Source: Cotesia glomerata (taxonomy: Eukaryota; Arthropoda; Insecta; Hymenoptera; Braconidae). From it: a DNA stretch of 64,000 nucleotides. The translations under genes and the position numbers were made by a program. Position 1 is the stretch's first letter, and the number at the start of each line of letters is the position of its first letter. Below the pieces are notes generated by a model. The model was not told the origin of the DNA. It made no database searches and saw only the letters and a program-made list of their open reading frames with translations. The DNA lies in contig NC_058159.1 in the NCBI RefSeq assembly GCF_020080835.1, forward strand, positions 30,479,525 through 30,543,524. The letters run 5' to 3'. Of this stretch, positions 13,601 to 25,700 are shown in pieces.

Positions 13601-14676
13601 TTTCAAAGATATAAGCTCATTTCGATATTACACTCATCGAGACCTTTTATTTGAGTACCCACATCATTTTTTTCATATATTTTATATATTTATATATATG
13701 TATATATGAAAAATATATCAAAAATGCATGTGGGTACTCAAATGAAAGCTCTTGATGAGTGTAACATCAAGATTAGCTTATATCTTTAAAAATGTTAATA
13801 ATTAAGAAATGACCTTGTATCTTGTGAAATATTGACATTTTTAAAGATATAAGCTCATTCCGACATTACACTCATCGAGACCTTTTATTTGAGCACCGAC
13901 ATCAATTTTTCATATATCTTATATATATATATATATGAAAAATATATCAAAAATGCATGTAAGTACTCAAATGAAAGCTCTTGATAAGTGTAACATCGGG
14001 ATGACCTTATATCTTTAAAAATGTCAATAGTTAAGAAAGTACAGTGCAATTTAACAAGAGTCATTATTTAATAAAGCAAAATTTTAATTATTTATATTTC
14101 ACAAGTCACATAGTGACTGCAAGGTTGTTAGTTATTACTATTATTTTTTTTTTATTTAAAAAAAAATTGAAATTATTTTATAATTATCATTTTTAATGAT
14201 ATTAAAACTCGAAATTGTTTTATGATTTCCGATAAATTACCTGTGAAGAAAAAACCGCGATAAAGCAATTAATTACTGGCTTTCATATAAATTACAACGT
14301 GACCTAAAACCGACCGTAATATCATTTAAATTTCGATAGATATTTAAATTATTAAAATGAATTTTCCCTCGATTCGAATATTAAAATTAAAAAAAAAAAA
14401 AATTACCAAAAATTTAATTAATCCACTTAATTTATTATTTCAGGTTCGAGAGACGGCAATGTTAAATTGTGGCACTGCGAAGACTCATTCAAATCGCTCA
14501 AACTCCTTTTTGAAGTAAAAATAACTGGATTTATCAATTCTCTTGTGTTTACACCAGACGGGAAAAACTTGATCGTCGGCGTAGGTCAGGAACACAAAGC
14601 CGGCCGGTGGTGGCGAATACCGGAGGCTAAAAACCGTGTAATTATAATTCCGTTGACCAAAAACTCATCCAAGTAA
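10614..14676 (+). CDS. Rrp9: RRP9 / U3-55K, U3 snoRNP WD40 protein (seven exons, complete)
   Basis: Nucleolar WD40 protein that binds the B/C motif of U3 snoRNA and is needed for pre-18S rRNA processing. Coding exons: 10614-10664, 11080-11207, 11715-11827, 11898-12128, 12379-12682, 12812-13155 and 14444-14676 (TAA 14674-14676). They total 1,404 nt, giving 467 aa; human RRP9 is 475 aa. The start gives MSSIVRKKHGQGNRKRK, a basic N-terminus typical of the family, followed by an acidic stretch (residues ~40-75) and a helical segment with EEYLEEKGRL. Seven-bladed propeller repeats run from about residue 146 (CKNHRDSITCLCVSSNGKF) to 455, including HRGSVTGLAFRRDTHTLYS and WITSIAALLNTDLVASG. The C-terminal signature VGVGQEHKAGRWWRI is nearly identical to human. 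Introns 1, 2 and 4 each carry one TTAGCAG-family repeat and intron 6 a Helitron-like element. The first intron uses an atypical GTTGTT donor. Same strand as CHD1, 3.1 kb downstream of it. Confidence 0.96.
13180..14131 (+). mobile_element. Helitron-like palindromic-array element, copy 2 (RRP9 intron 6)
   Basis: It fills most of the last RRP9 intron. The left segment (TTAGGCTGCATTCGAAAATG, then CTCTATCTCTAGATACAT) is shared with the other copies. Three palindromic units lie near 13355-13560, 13590-13800 and 13830-14035. The right end has a shortened hairpin (AGTCACATAGTGACT), then AAGGTTGTTAG|T, a one-base variant of CTAG|T. Confidence 0.75.
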
Positions 14677-14687
14677 TTTTTATATCC

Positions 14688-14693
14688 AATAAA
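14688..14693 (+). other. RRP9 poly(A) signal AATAAA
   Basis: A canonical AATAAA lies 12 bases after the RRP9 stop codon, directly overlapped by AAAATAAAAC. It implies a very short 3' UTR, unless weaker signals further on are used. Confidence 0.6.
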
Positions 14694-16540
14694 ATAAAAC
14701 AAAACTTATTTTTATAGGACAGTTTAAATTAAGCTTGTCACTTTAATAATAATAAAAAAATTAAATGCCCAATTTAAATGATAGGTGTTAATTAAATGAT
14801 AGATATATTGGTCCACAGTACAAGTATTTATTTATTCTGTACAAAAGTTTAATTATAAAATATTATGTCCCACATTAATTAGGTATTCATTCTTAATTTT
14901 TTTTTTTTTTATTTTTTATACCACATCTTGTCTGGAGTTATCTTTTAGCTTCTATAACAATCGTCATGTATATAAAACGCGTGTGTAATAAAAAAAATTG
15001 TATCGTGTGTGTATGTGTGCAGTTTGCTCGAATAATTTTTTAATTTTAATAACAAACTATTCGTCACTTAGGATTTTTGTCCATACAATTTGTTATATAT
15101 TTTTTTTTATATATCATTAATTAATTTAATACTCATTACTCATAATTAATAATCAAATAACTCGTTATAATAATAATAATAATTATTATTATTATTATTA
15201 ATTAATCTATATCGTATCCAACTATCAATACATTAAGTGAGTATTGTGCAATTTCTTCTTCATTTTATTTTACACTTTTTAAAAATATTCACAAATAATT
15301 ATTAATTATTTAATTAATTATTCACCATTCGTTAATTATTAATAATTAATCATTTTTTTTTTTTAATATTAATATTATTATTATAATTATTGGATTAGTC
15401 GTTAATCATTAATAATTAATAATTATTATTTTTCATAATTATTATTTTTAATAATTTTTATTTTTAATAATTATTATCAGTACAATTTATTTTTGACATG
15501 CAACATACACGCATACACACACACGCACAAAATAATTAACATTAAGTGTTCGTTGATCTCGAGAGATTATTTTATTACCACACATGTAATTGTCGTTTTT
15601 TTTTTCTCAAATTAAAATAAGAAAAAAAAATAAACAAGAAGAAGAAGAAGAAGAAGAAAACATTGAGCGCGTGGTTAAGCGTACAGAATTTTTTTATCTC
15701 TGCAAGTGTTATTATTTTAAATAATTACCCTCGCACACGTGTGATTTTTTGTAACTCCATGGCACTTATTAAACTATCTACTAATCACGCTAAATTAAAA
15801 TCAATTTTTTTTTTACTTTTTTTCTAGTACTTTCAAGTTCGCGACACATTTTTTTTAAATACTGAAAAAAAAAAAATTATTTTTACACCCGCCGGGAATC
15901 GAACCCCGTGCGCTCCGGTTATTAAATAAGTAACTCGACCGCTTCCCCACTGTCAATTTTTTGACCTACTTCAAATTGAAAAAAAAAAAATACTATTGGT
16001 AGTCTCGCATCTTCAGTATGATAATAAAGATAAAAAAATTGTAATAAACATAAGCAAATGTTACTTTCTACCGGTGTAATGGCTAGGGCGTTACGCAACT
16101 AACTGCCTGTGCTGCAATAATAACCGATAGTAAACTATGTAAAATTTCTATTATTAATTACAACTCTTTGTCCATGCGTTTCTCATCGTCGACGATGTAG
16201 TAGTAATTTATTGTTATTATTATTATTAATTATTAATCATTATATGTATATATAGTCGTATATATACGAGACGGATGTGTTCGTAACGTTTGAAAATATT
16301 ATTAAAAATTTTTTTTAATAGTCTCAGTGCTATTGTTTAATATCCTGTAGAAATTTTATTTTTATTTGTATTATAGTTTTATTACGTTGCTTTGATTAAA
16401 AGTCTATTGCGCTACATATGACACTACTGTTCCTACGCTACGGCTATGAAATTCTTGTATCAATATATGTATGTACTCTTTTTTATTTATTTCTTATAAG
16501 TTGCGGGGAGGTTCTGAAATCCCGCTTAAAATATAAGGGC
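14694..16540. other. AT-rich intergenic sequence downstream of RRP9
   Basis: No gene is seen. It holds TAA/AAT simple repeats (15.17-15.20 kb), an AAG run (15638-15658) and the tRNA-like segment described separately. A second tRNA-like A-box string (TGGCTAGGGCGTTACG) lies near 16081 on the plus strand. Confidence 0.5.
15885..15957 (-). other. tRNA-like / SINE-head sequence
   Basis: On the minus strand this stretch has a good RNA polymerase III B box (GGGTTCGATTCCC), a candidate D-arm (GGGGAAGCGGTCGAG) and an anticodon-like stem-loop (GTTACTTATTTAATAAC). The two acceptor-stem ends do not pair (TGACAGT against GCGGGTG), so a functional tRNA is unlikely. A tRNA pseudogene or SINE head fits better. 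Confidence 0.4.
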
Positions 16541-16544
16541 CAAG

Positions 16545-17290
16545 ATTTTAGCATTAATTTTGAAATTAATGGTTTAAATATTTGATATTACGCCGAAAAT
16601 ATATCAAAAAATTTTTTAAGCTAAATTTGTAGAAAATTTAATTTCCTAAAAAAAATGTCATAATTTTTTTTTAGGACTAATATTTTCACCGTAATTTTAA
16701 AATTAAGATTCATAATTAATAATTCAAAATTTTTTTTCTAATTATTAAAATTTTAATTTTAAAATTACGGCTTTTTGATTGGTCTTAATAAAAAAATGAG
16801 AGACAATTTTTTTGTAAAATTAAATTTTGAACAATTTTTTTTCAAAAATTTTTTTTTACTTCCAATATTTTTCCCGTAATTTCAAAATTAAAATTTACAA
16901 TTATTAATTCAAAATTTTTTTCGCTAATTATTAAAATCTTAATTTGGAAATTACGGCCTTTTAATAGGTCCTAAAAAAAAAATTATAAAACAATTTTTTT
17001 GTAAAATTAAGTTTTGAACAATTTTTATTCAAAAATTTTTTTTTACTTCCAATATTTTCACCGTAATTTCAAAATTAATAATTAAAAATTTTTTTGCTCA
17101 TTATTAAAATCTTAATTTTGAAATTACGGCTTTTTGATTGGTTCTAAAAAAAAATTATAAAACAATTTTTTTGTAAAATTAAATTTTGAATTTTTGTTTC
17201 AAAAATTTTTTTTTATACGACCAATATTTTCGCCATAATATTAATTATTAATTATTATTTTGAAATTAAAGCAAAAATTCTTGTCCTTCA
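16545..17290. repeat. Tandem AT-rich array with CCGTAATTTCAAAATTAA units
   Basis: About four degenerate units of 180-190 bp. Each contains paired inverted segments (CCGTAATTTCAAAATTAA and TTAATTTTGAAATTACGG) around a TAATTATTAA core, separated by ATAAAACAATTTTTTTG. The family resumes at 17.98-19.08 kb. It is non-coding. Confidence 0.6.
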
Positions 17291-17975
17291 ATAAAGATTT
17301 TTTTTTTACATATCAGTAACGAGTTTTACTTTTACGTGCTATATAAATTTATCAAATAAACGAATCAAAGAGTTGTTAATTATTCAATTAATCAATTAAT
17401 AATCGAATAAATTATTGCTGCACTGATTGTTTATTATTTAAGACAAGGGTTTACACATCAACGATAAATGACTAGAATTAACTTTAAGTTAATTATTTAA
17501 TTGTCAACTTTCATTTTCATCTTTGCTTTTTTTACCATTAATAGTTAATTAATTATTAATAAATAAATTCCAAAATTTGTTGGCAGTTCTCGATATTTTG
17601 TTTTCAATTAAATTATTTTTTATTAAAAAAAAAAAGTCCGTAACTGTTGATAAAATTGTTAAGTGCTAATTTATCATTAAAAATTTAATATATCAACATA
17701 CATTTAGTTTTTATAATCATTTTTTTTATTATAAACCTATTACTTGTCTTAATTTATTAGTTTTTTATAATCTTATACATTTGTTATATAATTCGCTATT
17801 TACAAAATGTTATCGCCGACCCCCTTTTAATTAGCCGTTATTCACTTGAGCGGGCGCCATCTGGGGAGAATTTAAAGAATGTTGGAACTTGTTAACCAAT
17901 AGGATGCTCGGAAAGGTTTTATTAACCAATCAGGAGTTGGAACTGGAACTAATTAACTTCAGGTTAGTAGTTTAT
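17291..17975. other. AT-rich intergenic block with one GC-richer patch
   Basis: No gene is seen. A patch at about 17815-17960 is more complex (GAGCGGGCGCCATCTGGGG, then two ACCAATAGG/ACCAATCAGG sequences resembling CCAAT boxes). It could be a promoter or insulator fragment, but no transcript is evident next to it. Confidence 0.3.
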
Positions 17976-19085
17976 GTTTTATTTTTGATATTACGGCGAA
18001 AATATTGGTTGTAGAAAAAAATTTTTTAAACAAAAATTGTTTGAAATTTAATTTTATAAAAAAATTGTTGAATAATTTTTTTTTAGGACTAATTAGAAAG
18101 CCGTAATTTCAAAATTAAGGTTGTAATAATTATTAAAAAAATTTGAATCATTAATTATGATCTTAATTTTGAATTTACAATGAAAATATTGGTCGTAAAA
18201 AAAAATTTTTAAACAAAAGTTGTTCAAAATTTAATTTTATAAAAAAATTGTCTAATAATTTTTTCTTAGGACCATTTGTAAACCCATAATTTCACAATAA
18301 AAATTACAACAATTATCAAAAAAATTTGAATCAATAATTTTGATACTACGGTGAAAATATTAGTCGTAAAAAAAATTTTTAACAAAAGTCATTCAGAATT
18401 GAATTTTATAAAAAAATTGTTGAATAATTTTTTTCTAGAACCAATTAGAAAGCTGTAATTTCAAAATAAAGGTTTTAATTAATTCGCGTGCCGAATCAAA
18501 TGCCAAAAAGATGTATAACTTTTTTTTTTTATGCCAATCGTTTTGTTAACATGTTCTTAGTTTAAAAATGAAAAAAAAATTTCTAAAACCAAAAGGGCGT
18601 ATAATTTTTAACTTTCCACTAAGAAAATTAAAAATTTTCTAAAATCGGGAAGTTATTGGTTTATATAGGCCCTTTTGGCTTTGCAAAACCAAAAATTTGT
18701 TTGTTAATCTATCAAAATTAATGCCAACATTTTATCATCATGATAGATATTGAAATTTTTTGACAAAAAAAAACCAAAATTCTTTTTGAACGATTCTTGA
18801 GCCAAGAAATTTTTTTTTGAACAAAAATCTCTTTTTCTGTGTAAAAAAAATAGCAAAAAAAAATTTTTTTACAGACCCTTTTTGGCATTTGGCACGCGAA
18901 TTATCAAAAAAATTTGGATCATTAATTATAAATGTTAATTTTGAAATTACGGTGAAAATATTGATCGTAAAAAATCATAAGAGACATTTTTTTTAGAAAA
19001 TTAAATTTCCTACAACTTTTGTTCCAAAATTTTTTTTTTTGACCAATATTTCCGCTGTAATATTAAATATTAATTGATTATTTAA
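17976..19085. repeat. Second CCGTAATTTC-family array, interrupted by a MITE
   Basis: Units like those at 16.5-17.3 kb (GTGAAAATATTGGTCG, AAAAAAATTGTTGAATAAT, AAGCCGTAATTTCAAAATTA) continue here and are split by the 420 bp TIR element at 18482-18901. Confidence 0.55.
18482..18901. mobile_element. 420 bp MITE with 11 bp perfect TIR ends and TA target duplication
   Basis: The left end ATTCGCGTGCC and right end GGCACGCGAAT are exact inverses. After a 5-base insertion in the left arm the inverted repeat continues (AAATGCCAAAAAG against CTTTTTGGCATTT). TA dinucleotides flank both sides (18480-18481 and 18902-18903). It interrupts an AT-rich repeat unit that is otherwise continuous. There is no ORF. 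The TA duplication suggests a Tc1/mariner-type donor transposase. Confidence 0.75.
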
Positions 19086-19089
19086 AGAC

Positions 19090-20460
19090 AAAAATCTCAG
19101 CTCTAATAATTACATATAAATTTATAAAAATTCTAATTATATTAACCAATAAGTTCCAGACACTCGTTAAATTTTCCCCAGACTAGGAATTGGAATGGAA
19201 AAAAAAATTACAATTAATTACAGGATTAAATAAACTAAAAAGATTAAAAATTTTCAAATTTAATGTCTAGTGTTTTTAAATAATAATAAATTTAGTTGTT
19301 ACACGGTTTATGTTTGTTGTAAATAAACAATATGACACTTTCTCAATCTTGCATACAATCTCTCAGTAGTAATATAAACCAAATAACATTGTATTTTATT
19401 TTATTTATTTCAATAATCATAAATTATAAACAATAACAGCTGTTGATCGTCAGTTCAGTCTTGTTGTAAGACGGCATAAATATAAGACTGATTAGCGTAT
19501 TTTTTTAGGCCACGCACTCGGTGAAAAAAAATAGTACACACTGGATTAACAAGACATTAGGCTTATAATACTTAGGCTTACAATACTGTAATGGACAACG
19601 TTTTACAATAACGTATACGCTGTGTCTACTTTTATCAAAAAATAATATAAAGAAAAAATAATGGACCGGAGGACGGGGGACGGGAAACATACAATATTTA
19701 CAAGTACTCTTTAATCTTTATCGTCGTAATTAACTAAAAAAATTATTTTGTCAAAATAAATATTCAAAATCAAGCGAAAATAATCAAGTAAAAATTTTTA
19801 TACTTCTTCTTTGAGTGTCTTAATTGTTGTTGTTAATTATAATTTTTTTTTGATATTACAATTGAGTACAAAGGGAAAAAAACATGCCTCTTTATAATTA
19901 ACTATTTCATTTAAACTTATGACGGTTATCTGTTACAATTTTTTTTCTAGCATTATTATAAATACCCAATCGGATATTCCCTGCGTGGCATTACAGTTAA
20001 TAATTAATAATAATAATAATATATATAGTAATAAATATAATACAAACTTATTATATAAAATTATTACAAATACTACTATATTACATATTAGTTTTTTCGT
20101 CATTTTATAACGACCCGCCGTTTATTTTTTTCATGGGTGTGCGTGTGTATGTATGTAGGTGTATATATGTGTATATATATTATATGTATACGTGTATGTG
20201 TTTAATTATTTTTTAGGCATTCTTACACAGTTCGATTTCACAGCCGTAATTGTTACAAATTAAATAATTGTCCGAAAAATGCACAGTTAAATTTATTTCA
20301 GCTGTTTAATTCGGTTTCTTAAACTCCGACAAGATGGCCGTCGGATGAAATGCTGCATGAATCCAAATGGCCGACTTATCTCGACTCAAAATTTATTTAT
20401 TTAATTTCTTGAAATTTCTGATTGATAATTATTTAGAATAATTTTTTTTAAGCTCTTTAG
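19090..20460. other. AT-rich intergenic sequence, no gene seen
   Basis: Short frames here look random and lack splice context. A patch at about 20290-20390 is more complex (AAGATGGCCGTCGGATG, CAAATGGCCGACTT), but no ORF or recognisable promoter goes with it. Confidence 0.4.
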
Positions 20461-20464
20461 AATG

Positions 20465-21055
20465 GTACAGTTTTAATTTATGATGATAAGTGTTGTCTGC
20501 TTTCAAAATGCTCTATTTCTAGATACATAAGAAATTACCTTGTATCTCGGAAAATATTGACATTTTTAAATTTATAAGCTCACCCCGACATAATACTCAT
20601 CGAGACCTTTCATTTGAGTACCCACATCAATTTTTCATATATTTATATATATTATATATATGTATATATGAAAAATATATCAAAAATGCATGTGGGTACT
20701 CAAATGAAAGCTCTTTATGAATGTAACATCGGGATGAGCTTATATCTTTAAAAATGTCAATAGTTAAGAAAGTACAGTGAAATTTAATAAATATCTTGTG
20801 AAATATTGACATTTTTAAATTTATAAGCTCACCCCGACATAATACTCATCGAGACCTTTCATTTGAGTATCCACATCAATTTTTCATATATTTATATATA
20901 TTATATATATGTATATATGAAAAATATATCAAAAATGCATGTGGGTACTCAAATGAAAGCTCTTGATGAGTGTAACATCGGGATGAGCTTATATCTTTAA
21001 AAATATCAATAGTAACGAAAATTCAGTACAATTAAACAAACGTCATTATTTAAGA
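20465..21055 (+). mobile_element. Helitron-like palindromic-array element, copy 3
   Basis: The left segment (AATTTATGATGATAAGTG, TTTCAAAATGCTCTATTTC) is shared with the family. Two palindromic units lie near 20550-20765 and 20797-21010. Homology fades after CATTATTTAAGACAG, so the 3' hairpin is lost. Confidence 0.65.
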
Positions 21056-21261
21056 CAGTTTATAATAATTATTTAAATTGTAACAAGGTTAAGGCGCGTA
21101 CAAAATTTGATTTTGTAGAGGGAGAACTGTCTAAGAACACTCTAAAATATTCCCATGTAAATAGCGGTTAATTCGTTAATTTAATTAATTATTCGATATT
21201 TTTTTTCTTCGTAAATATTGCGTAATAAACACATGCATCATTATTATTTATATAATATATA

Positions 21262-21266
<5 letters not shown>

Positions 21267-21328
<62 letters not shown>
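21267..21328. repeat. (TA)n microsatellite
   Basis: About 31 uninterrupted TA dinucleotides. A smaller TA run lies near 21866-21885. Confidence 0.9.
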
Positions 21329-21329
<1 letters not shown>

Positions 21330-21330
<1 letters not shown>

Positions 21331-22290
21331 GATTTTATTATTTACACGGTGGTTATTTCTATTAATTTATCATTTATCATTATTAATTTATTACTTTATA
21401 TAATTAAATATAAATTGACATTCATACTGTCGTTATCGCATGATAAATAAACAAACATATATATTAAATTCAATCGATTGATTGTTTAATTTTAATTATC
21501 CATAATTTTAATATTAATCGACGAAAAAATAAATCAATATTTACCAAAAATATTAAATAATTTAGCGGTATTTTTTTTTTCTTTCTTTTTAGTCTCATCT
21601 CATAATTTACTAAAATAATATTAATAGTCAATTAATATTTAATTTATTTACAAATATGATAATGTGCGCGACCAGCGCCGGCACTAATAATTTTCCACGA
21701 TTACGACGACGAGGACCGCAGATCACACTTTAATCATTATTGAATTACAAGTAATTCAACAAAAATATATTGTTATTTTTAACAATTATTTTTTTTATTA
21801 TCAAACTGCTGTCCGTAATTCGAGATAGCCCGTATTTTATTACACGTTGTTCAAATATCTATTCATATATATATATATATATATATTTTTAATTATTTTC
21901 ATATTCAAATATATATCTTCATTAATTAGCGTAGTGATAAGGAGAATCAGTACGACTATTTTGAACTTTAATAATAGTGATAATAGTCGATGTAACTACA
22001 TAGTGCCTAGTAATAATATTTAATTAATAATAATATTAATATAATAATTAATAATTAATAATTATAATAATAATAATAATTATAATATGGCTTGAATTAA
22101 TAATGGTTCCACGTCCTTTAAATATTTTTTTTTTAAATAAAAAATTCACTCGCTCTCTTTCCTTTCACTCGCTCGTTCTTATTTTCTCTTCAATTTTTTA
22201 ACCGCTGACAAGAATAGATGAGGCAAAAAAATTAGTGTCATAATTTACCCATCTAAAAATAATAACTTGTTTGATATTATTTTTTTTTTA
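21330..22290. other. AT-rich sequence downstream of ephrin
   Basis: No gene is seen. The more complex patch at about 21665-21735 (GCGACCAGCGCCGGCACT) could belong to a long ephrin 3' UTR, but no poly(A) signal can be assigned with confidence. Confidence 0.3.
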
Positions 22291-22299
22291 ATTAATTAA

Positions 22300-22565
22300 A
22301 AATTGTTTTCATAGTCTGGGATAAAAAATTGTCGAGCATTGAATAGATCAGGCCTCGTAATTTAATTGTTAACAATAATAGTTAGTGAACGTGCAGACCG
22401 GGTTGGAGGTTGATGAACGAATCCATTCGGTCGGTGGATCTTTCACTCATCCTATCCGTCGATTCCAAGGCAACGAAGGTCGAAGGATCGTGGAAATGAA
22501 TTAAACGTAGGATAATCACAGAAGAAGGGGAGTCTCGATGGGCGCCGAGGTCTACTGCAGTCGGT
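22300..22565 (-). other. Probable ephrin 3' UTR
   Basis: The sequence after the ephrin stop keeps coding-like base composition (about half GC) for 180-250 bases before returning to AT-rich DNA. That is typical of a transcribed and partly constrained UTR. The cleavage site is not identified. Confidence 0.45.
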
Positions 22566-22729
22566 TCACCGCATCAGAGTGGGCAGTAGTGTGCTGACCA
22601 GAAGTGCTACCGTTGAGAGGTAAATCAATCGCTGAAAACTCTCCCGTGGTCGACTGAGTGCTGAGCTTGCACCGGTGTAAGTTAGCTCTTCATTTTTTAC
22701 CACCTCGTTCGGATGATCCGAGTACTCCT
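22566..22729 (-). other. Ephrin: Ephrin exon 5: juxtamembrane segment and GPI-type tail
   Basis: The acceptor AATTACAG lies just upstream at 22730-22731. The exon accepts phase 1 from exon 4 (A|AG = Lys317) and encodes 53 further residues before TGA. The last ~20 residues are hydrophobic, end in Met-Arg, and follow GASSA, a plausible omega site. The frame was chosen because only it is open and matches the incoming phase. Confidence 0.88.
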
Positions 22730-25700
22730 CTGTAATTCATTTTTAATTATTAGTATTATTTATTTATTTTTTTTTTTCTTCAATTACGGTACTTAGCAGC
22801 GTAATTATAATTAGGATTTATTTTAATAGATAATTAATTTATGATAATAAAATTAATTGAAAATTAAGTTAGCTGACACTTAAAAATTTTTATAATTTAT
22901 TTTGTTGAAAAATAATTTTCTAAAAATTGAAACAAAAATTTTCACATGTAGAAAATTTTAAAAATTATACGTGGAATTTTTTAAAAATAGTTTCTTAGTT
23001 CTAATTTTTAATTAATAAAAAAAATCAAAAATTGTCAAGTGTCGGCTAACTTAATTTTCATAATTAATTGATAAAAATTAGTTAATCGATATTTAAAAAT
23101 TAAAATATTTTTTTTATTAGAAAAATTATTAAAAAAAATTTTATTTGTAAAAAACTACAAGTGCAATTTTTTAAAAATATTTTTTAGTTAATAAATTAAT
23201 AAATAAAAAACGTCAATTAATTGATGATAATAAAATTAATTCATGAAAATTAGTTAGCCGACATTTAAAAATTTTTTTTTATTAGAAAAATTATTTAAAA
23301 AAATTTCATTTGTAAAAAATTATAAGTGCAATTTTTAAAAAATATTTTTTAGTTCTAAATTAATAAATAAAAAAAATTAAAAAATGTCGGCAAAATTTTT
23401 TTTTTTTTATTAATTAAATTTATAAATTTATAAAAAATTGCACGTGTAATTTTATAAATTTAAAAAATATTTTTTTAATTATTTTTCAATAAAATAATTT
23501 TCAGATGGTTAATTTAATTTTCATGATAAATTTTCGTTTTTAGGAGCACAAGTGGAAACTATTTATACAGACTAAGTATGCTGTATTATATACCAGGGTA
23601 TATATATGAGATATTAATATATGTGTATACACAAGAAAGCCAATGGCGTATTATTTAAACAGATGGTTTTTGTGGGAAGCCAAAAAAACAGATAAAATAT
23701 TTATTTTTGGTAAGAAAATCGACGGGAGTCAGAAATTTAAAAAATATCATGTCAAGAATTATATTCATAATTTTAGTATTTATATTTGTTTTTATTTAAC
23801 AAAAATTTATGGAATTTTTTCATTGTTACTAATTTATTTTTAATTTTTAAATTTATGGCTAAATTTTTAGACTAAAATTTTCAACATTTAATAAAATTGC
23901 ACGTGTAATTTTTTAGTAATAATTTTTTCAATAAAAAAATTTTATCAATTTAAAATAAAAAAGAGTTATATTAATAAATTTAGTGTTTATATTTGTTTTT
24001 GTTAAAAAAAATTTATAGAATTTTTTCATTGTTACTGATTTATTTAAAATTTTTAAATTGATGGCTAAATTTTTAAACTAAAATTTTCAACAGTTAAAAA
24101 AATTGCGTGTAATTTTTAAAATCTTCTGTAGAATTTTTTTGTAATAATTTTTTCAATAAAAAAAATTTTATCAATTTAAAATTAAAGTTTGTGAAACAAC
24201 AAAATTATCAAAGAAGAAATAAAGGTAATTTTAATAATGAGCATTCGAGCTCGGGTAGTGGTTACGAATTAGTAGTAAACGAAAAGTTTAAAAGGAGGTT
24301 GAAATTGCAGAATCTTTAATTGGCATAGTAAAACGCAAAGTACACGCGACAGGTGTGAACAGGTGCCGCTGTCTTGTAAAAAGTTGGTGCGTAAACGCAT
24401 TAATCGCGATAATCGCTGTAGTTGGTTCTTGCAGGTACATATATATATATATGAATTAAGAATAAGAAAAAGAGAAAAGAGAGGGAATAAAGTAGAGGTG
24501 TGCGATTTTAATCGTCTTGGAAAAAAGAGATAGACGTAGGAAAAGAGAAGAAAGCAAGGGAGCAAGGGAGCGAAGGTGAAAAGGGTCGTGACGGGTTCTC
24601 TATATAATGAGTAGTGAAGAGAAGTACTGAAGAAAAAAAAATAATAATAATAATGATAATAATAAAGTAAAATGCTTTTATAAGGTTGCGAAGAGAAAGA
24701 AGAGTAGGAGGAAATAAATAAAGAGAGTAGGGGCAGGATAATGCCGCAAGCGGGCAGGTGCGGTATTCAAGAATGACTGGATCTCTCTCTTTCTCTCGCT
24801 CTCTCTGGTTCCTATAATAGTAAGTGTAAGTATAGGTATATAGGTGTGTGTTACATATGTGAAGAATATAGATGTAGATATATGTATAATATAAAATAAA
24901 TGGATTATATATACGTACTGTTTTTCTTCTTCTGGGTGATGGAGGTCTTGGGCGGTGACGCTAGGGATGGCGGTCCATTGTGAATCGGCGGCTGCGGCTG
25001 ATGGGGATGTGACGGGTAGATTGCTGGCGGGGGTACGTGAGGTAGAGTGGGCGCCGCCGCGGCTGTTCCCGGCTGATGATGATAGATGTTGCCTCCTGGG
25101 AAGAATCGATCTCCGCCCTTCAAGACGCTCGGGGGTGGCGATGGTGGCATTCCGACACCACCGATGTTACCGTTGTTGTTGTTGTTGTTGTTGTTGTTAT
25201 TGTTGTTGAGGTTTATGTTGTTGCTGTTGCTGTTGCTGTTGACTCCTAAAATTCCACCGCTTGTTGAGCTGCTAGATACAGTACTGCTACCGCTACTGCT
25301 TCCCGTAACTGACACTAATTACCATCAATATAAATATATGTTAATATCATTCTTATCATCGGTCAAGAAATAAAAATAATATTACACATATCTATACAAT
25401 AGCTGTTAGCTCTACGTGTCTAGTCTACGTCTATCATCTTTTTTAGGTTGCAAAATATTTTTTTAAATAATTTTTTGAGTTTTTTATTTAAATTAGAATT
25501 TTTTGAAAAATGAGAATTTAATTTATTATGATAGTAATTATGTATCTCTAGATACATCATTAACAAATGACCTTGTATCTTGTTGACTATTGACATTTTT
25601 AAAGATATAAGCTCATCCTGATGTTACACTCATCGAGAGCTTTCATTTGAGTACGCACATCAATTTTTCATATATTTATATATATTATATATATATATGT

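Noticed and set aside
23643..23843. 66-codon plus-strand ATG frame in ephrin intron 4
   Set aside because: Lys/Ile/Phe/Tyr-rich reading of AT-rich repeat DNA. No domain, and the repeat family continues through it.
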